From Pectobacterium actinidiae (GTDB lineage Bacteria; Pseudomonadota; Gammaproteobacteria; Enterobacterales; Enterobacteriaceae), in assembly GCF_000803315.1 (NCBI RefSeq), contig NZ_JRMH01000002.1, positions 744,001-808,000 on the forward strand: a stretch of DNA of 64,000 nucleotides, in the 5' to 3' direction. Numbering within the stretch: the stretch's first letter is position 1; each line of letters opens with the position of its first letter. Below the pieces are notes generated by a model. That model searched no databases. It saw only the letters and a program-made list of their open reading frames with translations, and was not told the DNA's origin. The position numbers and the translations under genes are program-made. Shown here one piece after another: positions 49,653-64,000 of this stretch.

Positions 49653-50405
49653 ATGGCCGATGAAGATACTCAACCGCTAATTAGCCACCTGATTGAGCTA
49701 CGCAAGCGGCTACTGAACAGTATTCTCTGTGTACTAGCGGTATTTATTGTGCTGGTGTTCTTTGCCAATGATATTTACCAAGTGGTTTCTGCACCGCTCA
49801 TCAAGCAGTTGCCTGTGGGTGCCAGCATGATCGCGACCGATGTCGCCTCGCCTTTCTTTACACCGATAAAGCTGACGATGATTGTCTCCGTGTTTGTCGC
49901 TGCGCCACTGGTGCTGTATCAGGTGTGGGCGTTTGTGGCTCCTGCTCTGTATAAACATGAACGTCGCTTAATGATGCCGTTGCTGGTATCCAGCAGCCTG
50001 CTGTTTTATTCGGGCATGGCGTTTGCGTACTTTGTGGTGTTCCCACTGGCGTTTGGCTTTTTTGCCAAAACCGCGCCGGTTGGTGTGTTGATCGCGACCG
50101 ACATTAATAATTACCTCGATTTTGTTATGGCGCTGTTCATGGCGTTCGGCGTATCGTTTGAGGTGCCCGTTGCCATCGTGCTGCTCTGCTGGAGTGGTGT
50201 GGTGACGCCAGAAGATCTGAAGAAAAAACGCCCTTATATTTTGGTCGGGGCGTTCGTTGTTGGGATGCTACTGACGCCGCCGGACGTTTTCTCACAGACG
50301 CTACTGGCGATCCCGATGTATCTGCTGTTTGAAATCGGTGTCTTCTTCGCGCGGTTTTATGTTGGCAAAGGCCGCCGGTCTGAAACGGAAGAGCCATCGC
50401 AGTAA
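49653..50405 (+). CDS. tatC: Twin-arginine translocase subunit TatC
   Basis: 250 aa with six membrane helices. N-terminal [24 protein letters not shown] is the cytoplasmic signal-peptide-binding region with the conserved Glu. [49 protein letters not shown] and [40 protein letters not shown] are family segments. It binds the twin-Arg motif and organises the translocase. Followed by an intrinsic terminator. Confidence 0.98.
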   Translation: MADEDTQPLISHLIELRKRLLNSILCVLAVFIVLVFFANDIYQVVSAPLIKQLPVGASMIATDVASPFFTPIKLTMIVSVFVAAPLVLYQVWAFVAPALYKHERRLMMPLLVSSSLLFYSGMAFAYFVVFPLAFGFFAKTAPVGVLIATDINNYLDFVMALFMAFGVSFEVPVAIVLLCWSGVVTPEDLKKKRPYILVGAFVVGMLLTPPDVFSQTLLAIPMYLLFEIGVFFARFYVGKGRRSETEEPSQ

Positions 50406-50433
50406 CGAACGGTTCCCTGCGGCAGAACGGTAA

Positions 50434-50466
50434 AATGACCTCTCTTTGAGAGGTCTTATTTTTTTA
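50434..50466 (+). terminator. Rho-independent terminator between tatC and tatD
   Basis: Eight-bp perfect stem GACCTCTC / GAGAGGTC with a TTT loop, followed by TTATTTTTTTA. It ends only 18 nt before the tatD start, so tatD must rely on read-through or a promoter overlapping this stem. Confidence 0.9.
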
Positions 50467-50484
50467 TTCGCCAGAGTGAGAGTC

Positions 50485-52306
<1,822 letters not shown>

Positions 52307-52318
52307 GTCTGTTCTCAT

Positions 52319-52341
52319 CCGGCGCGGGATAAACGCGCCGG
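52319..52341. terminator. GC-rich hairpin between hemB and rfaH
   Basis: Eight-bp perfect stem CCGGCGCG / CGCGCCGG with a 7-nt loop, between convergent genes. It lacks a T-run, so it is a possible terminator only. Confidence 0.5.
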
Positions 52342-52392
52342 GTAGGCAAGGAGCGTTGGGCTATTTTTTCAAAGGGCTATGTTTTCAAAGGA

Positions 52393-52881
52393 TTAGGCTT
52401 TGCGAAACTCACGGTTATCAATGCTCTGCCTGACCTGTTTGTTCAACATATTCAGCAACAGCATCGAGCGAGCTTCGCCGTCAGGCTCGGTGTAGATAGC
52501 CTGAAGACCAGAGAAAATACCGTCAGTAATGACCACGCTATCGCCGGGTTGTGGCGTCAGTGGGTCAATGATTCCCTGAATCGGGCGAAGTGACAATTCA
52601 TCAATAACCTGCTGCGGAATGGTCGCCGGCAGCGCACCGAATCGCACAAAGTTACTCACCCCACGCGTCGCGCTGATGGTGGTGGTGTGGATGCGTTCGG
52701 GATCGAACTCCACAAACAGATAGTTCGGGAACAGCGGTTCACACACTTCCGTTCGTTTACCACGAACGATCTTATCCAGCGTGATCATCGGGCTCACGCA
52801 GGTGACATCTTGACGTTCCAGATGCTCTTTCGCTCGCAGCAGTTGACCACGTTTACAATACAGTAAGTACCAGGCTTCCAT
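52393..52881 (-). CDS. rfaH: Transcription antiterminator RfaH
   Basis: 162 aa NusG paralogue. NGN domain [26 protein letters not shown], including the RNA polymerase and ops-contacting residues, and [16 protein letters not shown]. The C-terminal domain [35 protein letters not shown] is the part that switches from helix hairpin to KOW barrel. It loads at ops elements and lets RNA polymerase finish long LPS and other surface operons. A matching ops site lies at 5145-5156 in this window. Confidence 0.97.
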   Translation of the reverse strand: MEAWYLLYCKRGQLLRAKEHLERQDVTCVSPMITLDKIVRGKRTEVCEPLFPNYLFVEFDPERIHTTTISATRGVSNFVRFGALPATIPQQVIDELSLRPIQGIIDPLTPQPGDSVVITDGIFSGLQAIYTEPDGEARSMLLLNMLNKQVRQSIDNREFRKA

Positions 52882-53081
52882 AATTTCGCAGACTTATGAT
52901 TCCGACGAGCAAGCATAACAAAAGCGAGCACGGATAAAAAATTTTCGGCAGATATTTTTGTTACCATATTTTGGCGATCGGATTCTTGATAGTGAGCAGA
53001 TTCTTACCATAAATAGGCGTTGCGGGAAGCGACAGGTTGGCGAAGAGACTTTATAATAGCCAGAACGATAGACTGCCCCCG

Positions 53082-54578
53082 ATGAATAGCATGAAATACC
53101 GTGACTTACGCGAGTTCCTCTCACTGCTGGAAGAGAGAGGGGAGTTAAAACGTATTACCCAGCCCATCGATCCCTACCTTGAAATGACGGAAATTGCTGA
53201 CCGAACGCTACGTGCGGAAGGCCCCGCCCTCCTGTTTGAGAACCCCAAAGGCTATGACATGCCGGTGCTGTGCAATTTATTTGGCACGCCGAAACGGGTT
53301 GCGTTGGGAATGGGGCAGGAAGAAGTCAGCGCGCTGCGTGAGGTGGGTAAGCTGCTGGCGTTTCTGAAAGAGCCGGAGCCACCCAAAGGGTTCCGCGATC
53401 TGGTGGATAAAATGCCGAAGTTCCGTCAGGTATTGAATATGCCGACGAAGCGCCTGTCTTCAGCGCCGTGTCAGGAACAGATTTGGCAGGGAGATGACGT
53501 TGACCTGCGCCGGATTCCGGTGATGCAGTGCTGGCCGGAAGATGCCGCGCCGCTGATTACCTGGGGGCTTACCGTGACGCGCGGGCCGCTTAAAGAGCGG
53601 CAGAATCTGGGAATCTATCGTCAGCAGGTGCTGGGTAAAAACAAACTGATCATGCGTTGGCTATCTCATCGCGGCGGCGCACTGGATTTTCAGGAGTGGT
53701 GTCAGGAAAATCCAGGGCAGCGTTTTCCGGTGTCTGTCGCATTGGGCGCTGACCCTGCGACGATCCTCGGTGCGGTGACGCCCGTGCCTGATACGCTATC
53801 GGAATATGCCTTTGCGGGGTTGCTGCGTGGGCATAAGACTGAAGTGGTGAAGTGCCTGTCGAACGATTTGGAAGTGCCCGCCAGTGCGGAAATTGTTCTG
53901 GAAGGCTATATTGAACCGGGAGAAATGGCGGCGGAAGGGCCGTATGGCGACCATACCGGCTATTACAATGAAGTCGATCACTTCCCGGTTTTCACCGTTA
54001 CGCATATTACTCAGCGCCAGAATGCCATTTATCACTCGACTTACACCGGCCGGCCACCGGATGAACCTGCTGTTTTGGGCGTGGCGTTGAACGAAGTTTT
54101 CGTGCCGATCCTGCAAAAGCAGTTTCCTGAGATTGTCGATTTTTATTTGCCACCGGAGGGTTGCTCTTACCGTCTGGCGGTCGTTACCATGAAGAAACAG
54201 TACGCGGGCCATGCTAAACGCGTCATGATGGGTGTGTGGTCTTTTTTACGCCAGTTCATGTATACGAAATTTGTCATTGTCTGCGATGATGACGTTAATG
54301 CGCGTGACTGGAACGACGTGATATGGGCGATCACGACGCGTATGGATCCGGCGCGCGATACGGTATTAGTAGAAAATACGCCGATAGATTACCTTGATTT
54401 TGCCTCGCCAGTTTCTGGCCTTGGCTCCAAAATGGGTCTGGACGCCACCAATAAATGGCCTGGCGAGACGCAGCGCGAGTGGGGTCACCCCATCAAGAAA
54501 GACCCACAGGTTTGTGCCCGCATTGATGAAATGTGGGACGAATTGGCCATTTTTAGTGACAGAGAGCCCCGGCGTTAA
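53082..54578 (+). CDS. ubiD: 4-hydroxy-3-polyprenylbenzoate decarboxylase UbiD
   Basis: 498 aa from the ATG at 53082 ([25 protein letters not shown]); upstream in-frame codons look non-coding, though the ribosome site is weak. Uses prenylated FMN (made by UbiX) to decarboxylate the ubiquinone ring precursor. Family segments: [65 protein letters not shown] (catalytic Glu/Arg region and metal site) and [16 protein letters not shown]. Divergent from rfaH, 52 nt before fre. Confidence 0.97.
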   Translation: MNSMKYRDLREFLSLLEERGELKRITQPIDPYLEMTEIADRTLRAEGPALLFENPKGYDMPVLCNLFGTPKRVALGMGQEEVSALREVGKLLAFLKEPEPPKGFRDLVDKMPKFRQVLNMPTKRLSSAPCQEQIWQGDDVDLRRIPVMQCWPEDAAPLITWGLTVTRGPLKERQNLGIYRQQVLGKNKLIMRWLSHRGGALDFQEWCQENPGQRFPVSVALGADPATILGAVTPVPDTLSEYAFAGLLRGHKTEVVKCLSNDLEVPASAEIVLEGYIEPGEMAAEGPYGDHTGYYNEVDHFPVFTVTHITQRQNAIYHSTYTGRPPDEPAVLGVALNEVFVPILQKQFPEIVDFYLPPEGCSYRLAVVTMKKQYAGHAKRVMMGVWSFLRQFMYTKFVIVCDDDVNARDWNDVIWAITTRMDPARDTVLVENTPIDYLDFASPVSGLGSKMGLDATNKWPGETQREWGHPIKKDPQVCARIDEMWDELAIFSDREPRR

Positions 54579-54630
54579 CGGCTGCTGCCCTGTTCTCAGT
54601 TTTGCTTTTATGACCCTATAGAGGGAATGC

Positions 54631-55332
54631 ATGACAACATTGAGCTGTAAAGTGACTTCGGTCGAAGCCATAACCGATACGGTTTATCGCGTTCGTTTGT
54701 TACCTGAAGCGCCGTTTTCCTTTCGGGCTGGCCAGTATTTGATGGTGGTGATGGGCGATCGAGATAAACGTCCTTTTTCACTGGCATCGACCCCGATGGA
54801 TAAAAACTTTATTGAATTGCACATTGGGGCGTCCGAACTGAATCTTTACGCGATGGCGGTAATGGAACGCATTCACAAGGAAAAAACCCTGACGGTCGAT
54901 ATCCCGCATGGCGAAGCCTGGCTGCGGGAAGAGAGTACGCGTCCGCTGGTGTTGATTGCGGGTGGAACCGGATTTTCGTATGTGCGTTCTATCCTGCTGA
55001 CCGCGCTGTCGCAGCAACCCGAGCGCGATATCGCTATTTACTGGGGTGGACGTGAATCCCAGCATTTGTATGACTTACCCGAGCTTGAAGGCTTTGCGGC
55101 TAAGCACCCCAATCTGCGGGTGGTGCCAGTCGTCGAACAGCCAGAAGAGGGATGGGATGGCAGAACGGGCACCGTTCTGAGCGCGGTATTGCAGGACTAC
55201 GGCTCACTGGCAGAGCAGGATATCTATATTGCTGGTCGCTTTGAAATGGCGAAAATTGCCCGTGAACGTTTTTGTAACGAGCGCGGTGCGCTGACAGCGC
55301 ATATGTTCAGCGACGCATTTTCGTTTATTTAA
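54631..55332 (+). CDS. fre: NAD(P)H-flavin reductase Fre
   Basis: 233 aa ferredoxin-reductase-type protein. Flavin-binding [12 protein letters not shown], pyridine-nucleotide-binding [21 protein letters not shown] and C-terminal [17 protein letters not shown]. It reduces free flavins with NAD(P)H and supplies reduced flavin to several enzymes. It follows ubiD, a common pairing, and is followed by a bidirectional terminator. Confidence 0.96.
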   Translation: MTTLSCKVTSVEAITDTVYRVRLLPEAPFSFRAGQYLMVVMGDRDKRPFSLASTPMDKNFIELHIGASELNLYAMAVMERIHKEKTLTVDIPHGEAWLREESTRPLVLIAGGTGFSYVRSILLTALSQQPERDIAIYWGGRESQHLYDLPELEGFAAKHPNLRVVPVVEQPEEGWDGRTGTVLSAVLQDYGSLAEQDIYIAGRFEMAKIARERFCNERGALTAHMFSDAFSFI

Positions 55333-55363
55333 AGCAGTCGATAACAGTAAGACATAAGCAAGT

Positions 55364-55389
55364 AAAAATCCCACGGCTGTGGGATTTTT
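55364..55389. terminator. Bidirectional terminator between fre and fadA
   Basis: Eleven-bp perfect stem AAAAATCCCAC / GTGGGATTTTT with a GGCT loop. A on one side and T on the other let it work on both strands. Confidence 0.93.
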
Positions 55390-55425
55390 GGTTTCTAGCC
55401 GTTCTCTGACAGAGCTTTCCTGTGT

Positions 55426-58790
<3,365 letters not shown>

Positions 58791-58816
58791 GTTCATCTCC
58801 GCTGTTTGTGTGAGTG

Positions 58817-58833
58817 ATCTGGTATGACCAGAT
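58817..58833. promoter_or_regulatory. FadR operator upstream of fadBA
   Basis: ATCTGGT-ATG-ACCAGAT, a perfect palindrome that fits the FadR consensus (CTGGT-N3-ACCAG core). It lies 27 nt before the fadB start codon. FadR leaves it when long-chain acyl-CoA is present. Confidence 0.92.
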
Positions 58834-58975
58834 AATCGAATTGTGGTTTTAATGTTAATTTTTTGCAAACAAGAGATTAATTTTTTGCCGAATCGATCAC
58901 AAAGCACCGGACGCTGCCCTTGAGGAATGCCTGTGTTAAAATGGAGAGATCATGTCGTGACGTACAAGGATACTC

Positions 58976-60307
58976 ATGGAAAAGCTGGCTTCTTTATATC
59001 ATCACCATCTGGCTACGCTGCAAACGCGTGCTCAGGCGGTTTTAGCGCGCCATCAGCTTGACGCATTACTGATTCACTCTGGTGAATTATTGACCGTTTT
59101 TCTGGACGATCACGACTACCCTTTCAAAGTTAACCCGCAATTTAAAGCCTGGGTGCCCGTCACGCAGGTGCCGAACTGCTGGTTATGGGTTGACGGTGTT
59201 AACCCGCCGAAGCTGTGGTTCTACTCACCTGTTGATTACTGGCATAACGTAGCGCCGGTTCCGGAGAGTTTCTGGACTGAAGAGATTGAGATTTCCGTGC
59301 TACGGAATGCCGATGATATCGGCCAATGTCTGCCATCGCAGCGTGAGCGTGTTGCCTATATCGGCTACGCCCCGCAGCGTGCGCAGGAGTTGGGCATTCG
59401 TGCGGATAATATTAACCCTCAGGGTGTGCTGGATTACCTGCACTATCATCGCGCTTACAAAACCGATTACGAGCTGGCCTGCATGCGTGAAGCACAGAAG
59501 ACGGCCGTTATCGGTCATTGTGCCGCGCACGAAGCATTTCTGTCCGGCATGAGCGAGTTTGATATTAATCTGGCATATCTGACGGCAACTGGTCATCGTG
59601 ATATTGATGTGCCTTATGGCAATATCATCGCGCTCAATGAACATGCCGCGGTGTTGCACTATACCCAGCTCGATCATCAGGTGCCTTCCGATGTCCGCAG
59701 CTTCCTGATTGATGCAGGGGCGGAATATAACGGCTATGCCGCCGATCTTACCCGTACCTATTCCGCACAGAGCGATGGCGCCTTTGCCCTGCTAATTAAA
59801 GATCTCAATCAGGAAATGCTTTCATTGATTGATACTATTCAGGCGGGAGTGCGTTATACCGATTACCATATTCAGATGCATCAGCGGATTGCGAAGCTGC
59901 TGAAATCGCATCAGCTGGTGCGGGATATCAGCGAAGAAGCTATGGTGGAGCAGGGGCTCACGTCGGCTTTCCTGCCGCACGGTCTTGGCCACCCGCTGGG
60001 TTTGCAGGTGCATGATGTCGCCGGATTTATGCAAGACGATCGCGGCACACATTTGGCGGCACCGTCGCAGCATCCTTACCTGCGTTGTACTCGCGTGCTT
60101 GAACCTGGCATGGTCATGACGATCGAACCGGGAATCTATTTCATCGAATCCTTGCTCGCGCCGTGGCGTGAGGGCGAATTGAGTCAGCATGTTGACTGGC
60201 AAAAAATCGAGGCGTTGAAGCCGTTTGGCGGTATCCGTATCGAAGATAATATTGTCATTCATGAAGGGCGCGTGGAGAACATGACGCGCGACCTGAATCT
60301 GGCCTGA
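58976..60307 (+). CDS. pepQ: Xaa-Pro dipeptidase PepQ (prolidase)
   Basis: 443 aa, same length as E. coli PepQ. Creatinase-like N-terminal domain (1-160), then the pita-bread metallopeptidase domain. Dinuclear metal ligands: [18 protein letters not shown] (two Asp), [17 protein letters not shown] (His), [11 protein letters not shown] (Glu) and [14 protein letters not shown] (Glu). It hydrolyses dipeptides with C-terminal proline in the cytoplasm. Divergent from fadBA; stop and the yigZ start share one base (TGATG). Confidence 0.97.
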   Translation: MEKLASLYHHHLATLQTRAQAVLARHQLDALLIHSGELLTVFLDDHDYPFKVNPQFKAWVPVTQVPNCWLWVDGVNPPKLWFYSPVDYWHNVAPVPESFWTEEIEISVLRNADDIGQCLPSQRERVAYIGYAPQRAQELGIRADNINPQGVLDYLHYHRAYKTDYELACMREAQKTAVIGHCAAHEAFLSGMSEFDINLAYLTATGHRDIDVPYGNIIALNEHAAVLHYTQLDHQVPSDVRSFLIDAGAEYNGYAADLTRTYSAQSDGAFALLIKDLNQEMLSLIDTIQAGVRYTDYHIQMHQRIAKLLKSHQLVRDISEEAMVEQGLTSAFLPHGLGHPLGLQVHDVAGFMQDDRGTHLAAPSQHPYLRCTRVLEPGMVMTIEPGIYFIESLLAPWREGELSQHVDWQKIEALKPFGGIRIEDNIVIHEGRVENMTRDLNLA

Positions 60308-60918
60308 TGCAAGTTTATCCCGTTCCTGCTGCACCCGTGAGCTTCAGCGAGGAAATCAAGAAAAGCCGCTTTACGACGATCCTGGCGGCAACGCCGGGAA
60401 TCGACGCGGCCAAAGCGTTTATCCAGCACGTCAGGGAAGAACATACCTCGGCGGGGCATCACTGCTGGGCGTTTGTTGCAGGTGCGCCCAACGATTCCCA
60501 GCAGCTTGGTTTTTCTGACGATGGCGAGCCATCCGGCACGGCGGGCAAACCGATGCTGTCGCAGCTGATGGGAAGCGGTATCGGTGAGATTACGGCTGTG
60601 GTGGTACGTTACTATGGCGGAATCCCGCTGGGTACGGGTGGGCTGGTGAAGGCTTATGGCGGTGGGGTCCAGCAAGCGCTGAAGCTGTTATCGCTGCAAG
60701 AGAAAGTATTGCAAAAAGAGTATGGCTTACACTGTGACTATGCACTGTTGCCTCAGGTGGAATCACTGATCTTCCAGCTTGGCGGGAAAGTGCTGCATAG
60801 TGAGTATGGCGTGGAAGTTGTATTGCGGTTCTCTATCCCCGTTAGGGTAACCGAGGAAGCGGCAACAAAATTGCGTGATTTAAGTCGCGGTGCGTTGCAT
60901 TTATTGCCGATTCCATAA
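60307..60918 (+). CDS. yigZ: IMPACT-family protein YigZ
   Basis: 203 aa. N-terminal UPF0029/IMPACT domain (about 1-130): SFSEEIKKSRFTTILAATPG, AGHHCWAFVAG and GEPSGTAGKPMLSQLMGSGIGEITAVVVRYYGGIPLGTGGLVKAYGGGV. C-terminal ferredoxin-like domain of about 65 residues. The E. coli protein has been reported to relate to translation control and peptidase-like activity, but the role is not settled. Between pepQ and trkH, the conserved enterobacterial order. Confidence 0.95.
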   Translation: MQVYPVPAAPVSFSEEIKKSRFTTILAATPGIDAAKAFIQHVREEHTSAGHHCWAFVAGAPNDSQQLGFSDDGEPSGTAGKPMLSQLMGSGIGEITAVVVRYYGGIPLGTGGLVKAYGGGVQQALKLLSLQEKVLQKEYGLHCDYALLPQVESLIFQLGGKVLHSEYGVEVVLRFSIPVRVTEEAATKLRDLSRGALHLLPIP

Positions 60919-60960
60919 TAATCCCAGCGCTTTTTATGAATCATTAAGGAATTCCCTGCG

Positions 60961-62412
60961 ATGCACTTGCGCGCCATAACCCGTATTGTCGGCCAGTTGG
61001 TTATCCTTTTTTCCGGGACGATGGTTATTCCCGGACTGGTGGCGTTAATTTACCGCGATGGCGCAGGCCGAGCGTTTACGCAGACCTTTATTGTCGCGCT
61101 GGCGATTGGCATCGTGCTGTGGTTACCAAACCGCAAACAGAAGCATGAACTGAAATCTCGTGAAGGGTTTCTGATCGTCGTCCTTTTCTGGACGGTGCTG
61201 GGAAGCGTCGGTGCGCTGCCTTTCCTGTTTGCTGAACACCCTAATTTGGGCGTAACGGATGCTTTTTTCGAATCGTTCTCTGGTTTAACGACAACGGGTG
61301 CCACCACGCTGGTTGGGCTGGATTCACTGCCTAAAGCCATCCTGTTTTATCGACAAATGCTGCAATGGTTTGGTGGGATGGGGATCATCGTACTCGCCGT
61401 TGCCATCCTGCCGATTCTTGGTGTTGGTGGGATGCAGCTTTATCGCGCGGAGATGCCGGGGCCGTTGAAGGAAAACAAAATGCGCCCGCGTATTGCCGAT
61501 ACGGCAAAAACGCTGTGGCTGATCTATCTCTTACTGACGATTGCCTGCGCCGTCGCGCTTTGGCTGGCTGGCATGCCGGTATTTGATGCAATTGGGCACA
61601 GCTTCTCTACGGTGTCTGTCGGAGGGTTCTCCACCCACGACGCCAGTATTGGCTACTTTAACAGTCCAACAATCAACACCATCATCGCGGTATTCCTGCT
61701 GATTTCCGGCTGTAACTTTGGTTTGCACTTTGCTCTGCTGAGCGGGCGCAGCCTGAAGGTATACTGGCGTGACCCTGAATTCCGCATGTTCATTTTTGTG
61801 CAGCTGTCGCTGGTGGCCGTGTGTACGATTGTCCTGTGGTTCCACCACGTTTATGACAGCGGGATGCAGACGATCAATCAGGCATTCTTCCAAGTTGTCT
61901 CTATGGCGACAACGGCAGGGTTTACGACGGATAGCATTGCATCGTGGCCACTTTTTCTGCCCGTTTTGCTTCTGTGTTCCGCGTTTATTGGCGGGTGTGC
62001 AGGTTCAACCGGGGGCGGCTTGAAAGTGATTCGCATTTTGCTGCTTTTTCTACAGGGATCGCGTGAGCTTAAGCGTTTAGTGCATCCGAATGCGGTTTAT
62101 ACGATCAAGCTCGGCCATCGGGCATTACCGGAACGCATCCTTGAGGCCGTATGGGGATTCTTTTCCGCATATGCGCTCGTTTTTATTGTCAGCATGCTGG
62201 CCGTTATTGCGACAGGCGTTGATGATTTCTCCGCGTTTGCTGCGGTCGCTGCCACATTGAATAATCTGGGGCCAGGTCTGGGTGTCGTCGCGGAGAATTT
62301 TACGTCGATGAATGATACGGCGAAATGGATTCTGATACTGACAATGCTGTTTGGTCGTTTGGAAGTCTTCACGCTTTTAGTGCTGTTTACGCCAACCTTC
62401 TGGCGGGAATAG
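60961..62412 (+). CDS. trkH: Potassium uptake channel subunit TrkH
   Basis: 483 aa inner-membrane protein built of four membrane-pore-membrane repeats. Selectivity-filter Gly segments are seen in SFSGLTTTGATTLVG, SFSTVSVGGFSTHDAS, VSMATTAGFTTDSIA and AATLNNLGPGLGVV. GGCAGSTGGGLKVIRILLLF is the mid-protein intramembrane loop that gates the pore. It takes up K+ with the cytosolic regulator TrkA. 21 nt before hemG. Confidence 0.98.
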   Translation: MHLRAITRIVGQLVILFSGTMVIPGLVALIYRDGAGRAFTQTFIVALAIGIVLWLPNRKQKHELKSREGFLIVVLFWTVLGSVGALPFLFAEHPNLGVTDAFFESFSGLTTTGATTLVGLDSLPKAILFYRQMLQWFGGMGIIVLAVAILPILGVGGMQLYRAEMPGPLKENKMRPRIADTAKTLWLIYLLLTIACAVALWLAGMPVFDAIGHSFSTVSVGGFSTHDASIGYFNSPTINTIIAVFLLISGCNFGLHFALLSGRSLKVYWRDPEFRMFIFVQLSLVAVCTIVLWFHHVYDSGMQTINQAFFQVVSMATTAGFTTDSIASWPLFLPVLLLCSAFIGGCAGSTGGGLKVIRILLLFLQGSRELKRLVHPNAVYTIKLGHRALPERILEAVWGFFSAYALVFIVSMLAVIATGVDDFSAFAAVAATLNNLGPGLGVVAENFTSMNDTAKWILILTMLFGRLEVFTLLVLFTPTFWRE

Positions 62413-62433
62413 TCCTCATAAGGATAAAGAACA

Positions 62434-62973
62434 ATGAAAGCTTTGATCGTGTTTTCGAGTCGGGATGGGCAAACAAGAGCGATTGCCTCCTATATCGCGA
62501 ATACGCTGAAAGGAGTCTTGGAGTGCGATGTTGTTAACGTACTCAATACGAATGATATCGATCTGGGCCAATACGATCGGGTTCTGATTGGGGCATCGGT
62601 TCGGTACGGGCGCTTTCATCCTGCGGTAAATCAATTTATCCATAAGCATTTGGTTTCTCTGCAACAGATGCCCAGCGCGTTCTTCTCAGTGAACCTCACT
62701 GCACGTAAGCCAGAAAAGCGCACAATACAAACCAATGCCTATACGCGTAAGTTTTTACTGAATTCTCCTTGGCAACCGGATCTGTGTTGTGTGTTCGCGG
62801 GGGCGCTGCGTTATCCGCGTTATCGTTGGTTCGATCGGGTAATGATTCAACTTATTATGCGTATGACGGGCGGTGAAACGGATAGCACTAAAGAGATTGA
62901 ATATACAGACTGGCAGCAGGTTGCCCGTTTCGCACAGGATTTCGCCCAATTGGCGGTGAAAAATCCGGCATAA
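62434..62973 (+). CDS. hemG: Menaquinone-dependent protoporphyrinogen oxidase HemG
   Basis: 179 aa flavodoxin-like protein: [22 protein letters not shown] (FMN phosphate loop), [25 protein letters not shown], and the long extra loop [47 protein letters not shown] that sets HemG apart from flavodoxins. It oxidises protoporphyrinogen IX and feeds electrons to quinones at the membrane. It lies next to the rrn operon, as hemG-rrnA does in E. coli. Confidence 0.97.
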   Translation: MKALIVFSSRDGQTRAIASYIANTLKGVLECDVVNVLNTNDIDLGQYDRVLIGASVRYGRFHPAVNQFIHKHLVSLQQMPSAFFSVNLTARKPEKRTIQTNAYTRKFLLNSPWQPDLCCVFAGALRYPRYRWFDRVMIQLIMRMTGGETDSTKEIEYTDWQQVARFAQDFAQLAVKNPA

Positions 62974-63036
62974 CGATGTCTTTTAATTCGCTTTGCTGAA
63001 AAAATCCTCATTCGGTAATTATTTTGCATTTAGCAC

Positions 63037-63064
63037 TTGTCAGCCGCCGAGAAGTCCCTATAAT
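63037..63064 (+). promoter_or_regulatory. rrn P1 promoter
   Basis: TTGTCA, 16-bp spacer, TATAAT, then a GC-rich discriminator GCGCC. This is the usual layout of stringent rRNA P1 promoters; AT-rich sequence upstream could act as UP element. Predicted start near 63072. Confidence 0.92.
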
Positions 63065-63142
63065 GCGCCTCCACTGACACGGCAACAGCGACACGCGGTT
63101 GTGGTGACAGGAAAAAGATTTACGAAAGCAGTCAGTAATGAC

Positions 63143-63170
63143 TTGACTTTAAAGCGGATTGGCATAGCAT
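63143..63170 (+). promoter_or_regulatory. rrn P2 promoter
   Basis: TTGACT, 16-bp spacer, TAGCAT, located about 106 bp after P1, matching the normal P1-P2 distance in enterobacterial rrn operons. Confidence 0.75.
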
Positions 63171-63181
63171 ATGCAGCCCGC

Positions 63182-63212
63182 GCCACCGATGAAGTGGCAC
63201 TGCTCTTTAACA
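63182..63212 (+). promoter_or_regulatory. rrn leader boxB and boxA antitermination sites
   Basis: boxB hairpin GCCAC / GTGGC (63182-63198), followed by boxA TGCTCTTTAACA (63201-63212), identical to the enterobacterial rrn boxA. They recruit the Nus antitermination complex. Confidence 0.92.
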
Positions 63213-63362
63213 ATATAATCAGACAATCTGTGTGGGCACTCACAAGACCGTATCTTGACGATATAAAAAGTCTTGAAGAGTGAACAACAGTAAATTCATT
63301 ACGAATAAACAGTTTTAATTCTTTGAGCATCGCTGACGAGTTCAGCAAATCAAACAAATCTT

Positions 63363-64000
<638 letters not shown>

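Noticed and set aside
62993..63283. 96-codon frame between hemG and 16S rRNA
   Set aside because: It covers the rrn P1, P2, boxB and boxA elements and cannot be a gene.

Overview
The window is a bacterial chromosome segment whose proteins and gene order are enterobacterial. It runs LPS core genes - kbl/tdh - envC - secB/gpsA/cysE - metR/metE - udp - ppc - argECBH - ubiEJB - tatABCD - rfaH - ubiD/fre - fadBA - pepQ/trkH/hemG - rrn. The 16S rRNA 5' part, a plant-type (Mg/Asp-rich) HemB next to rfaH, paired chemoreceptors and a T6SS Hcp module point to a soft-rot Pectobacterium or a close relative. The genus is inferred, not proven.

Layout. 1-9.6 kb: the LPS core cluster, all on the minus strand. 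An inner unit, hldD-waaF-waaC-waaL, is followed by a second unit (waaQ, waaG, a GT8 transferase, an O-fucosyltransferase-like protein and a GT2 transferase cut by the window edge). The second unit starts behind a JUMPstart/ops element. Its last three genes are strikingly AT-rich. 9.8-18.7 kb: kbl-tdh (threonine breakdown), yibQ-envC (cell division), yibN, secB-gpsA-cysE and pagP. 18.7-20.7 kb: an AT-rich accessory module with hcp, a lysozyme-like effector interrupted by an in-frame amber codon, and a small membrane protein (candidate immunity). 20.9-29.4 kb: yigM, metR, metE and two tandem chemoreceptor genes. 29.5-38.9 kb: dlhH, udp, a tyrosine phosphatase-like gene, ppc, and a sugar cassette (PTS EIIBC, enolase-superfamily dehydratase, GntR regulator). 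39-43.6 kb: argE divergent from argCBH over ARG boxes. 43.6-63 kb: rmuC between two palindromic repeats, ubiE-ubiJ-ubiB, tatABC, tatD, a frameshifted hemB, rfaH, ubiD, fre, fadBA with a FadR operator, pepQ, yigZ, trkH and hemG. 63-64 kb: rrn promoters, boxB/boxA leader and the first 638 nt of 16S rRNA, the same hemG-rrn junction as E. coli rrnA.

How parts connect. RfaH, encoded at 52.4-52.9 kb, is the factor expected to act on the ops element at 5.15 kb. MetR and MetJ sites sit at metR/metE. Tandem CRP sites control udp. tatABC serves exported folded proteins, and ubiEJB plus ubiD belong to ubiquinone synthesis.

Most noteworthy: (i) hemB needs one extra base in a G-run near 51455-51458 to be intact, so it is either a true mutation or a sequence error; (ii) the Hcp-linked effector is split by TAG at 20075-20077 between its second and third lysozyme-like motifs; (iii) the chemoreceptor pair differs in the C-terminal adaptation tether; (iv) a shrunken ERIC-like element appears to supply the rmuC stop codon; (v) grxC and gpmI are missing from places where they sit in E. 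coli. No tRNA gene, insertion sequence, prophage or CRISPR array was seen.
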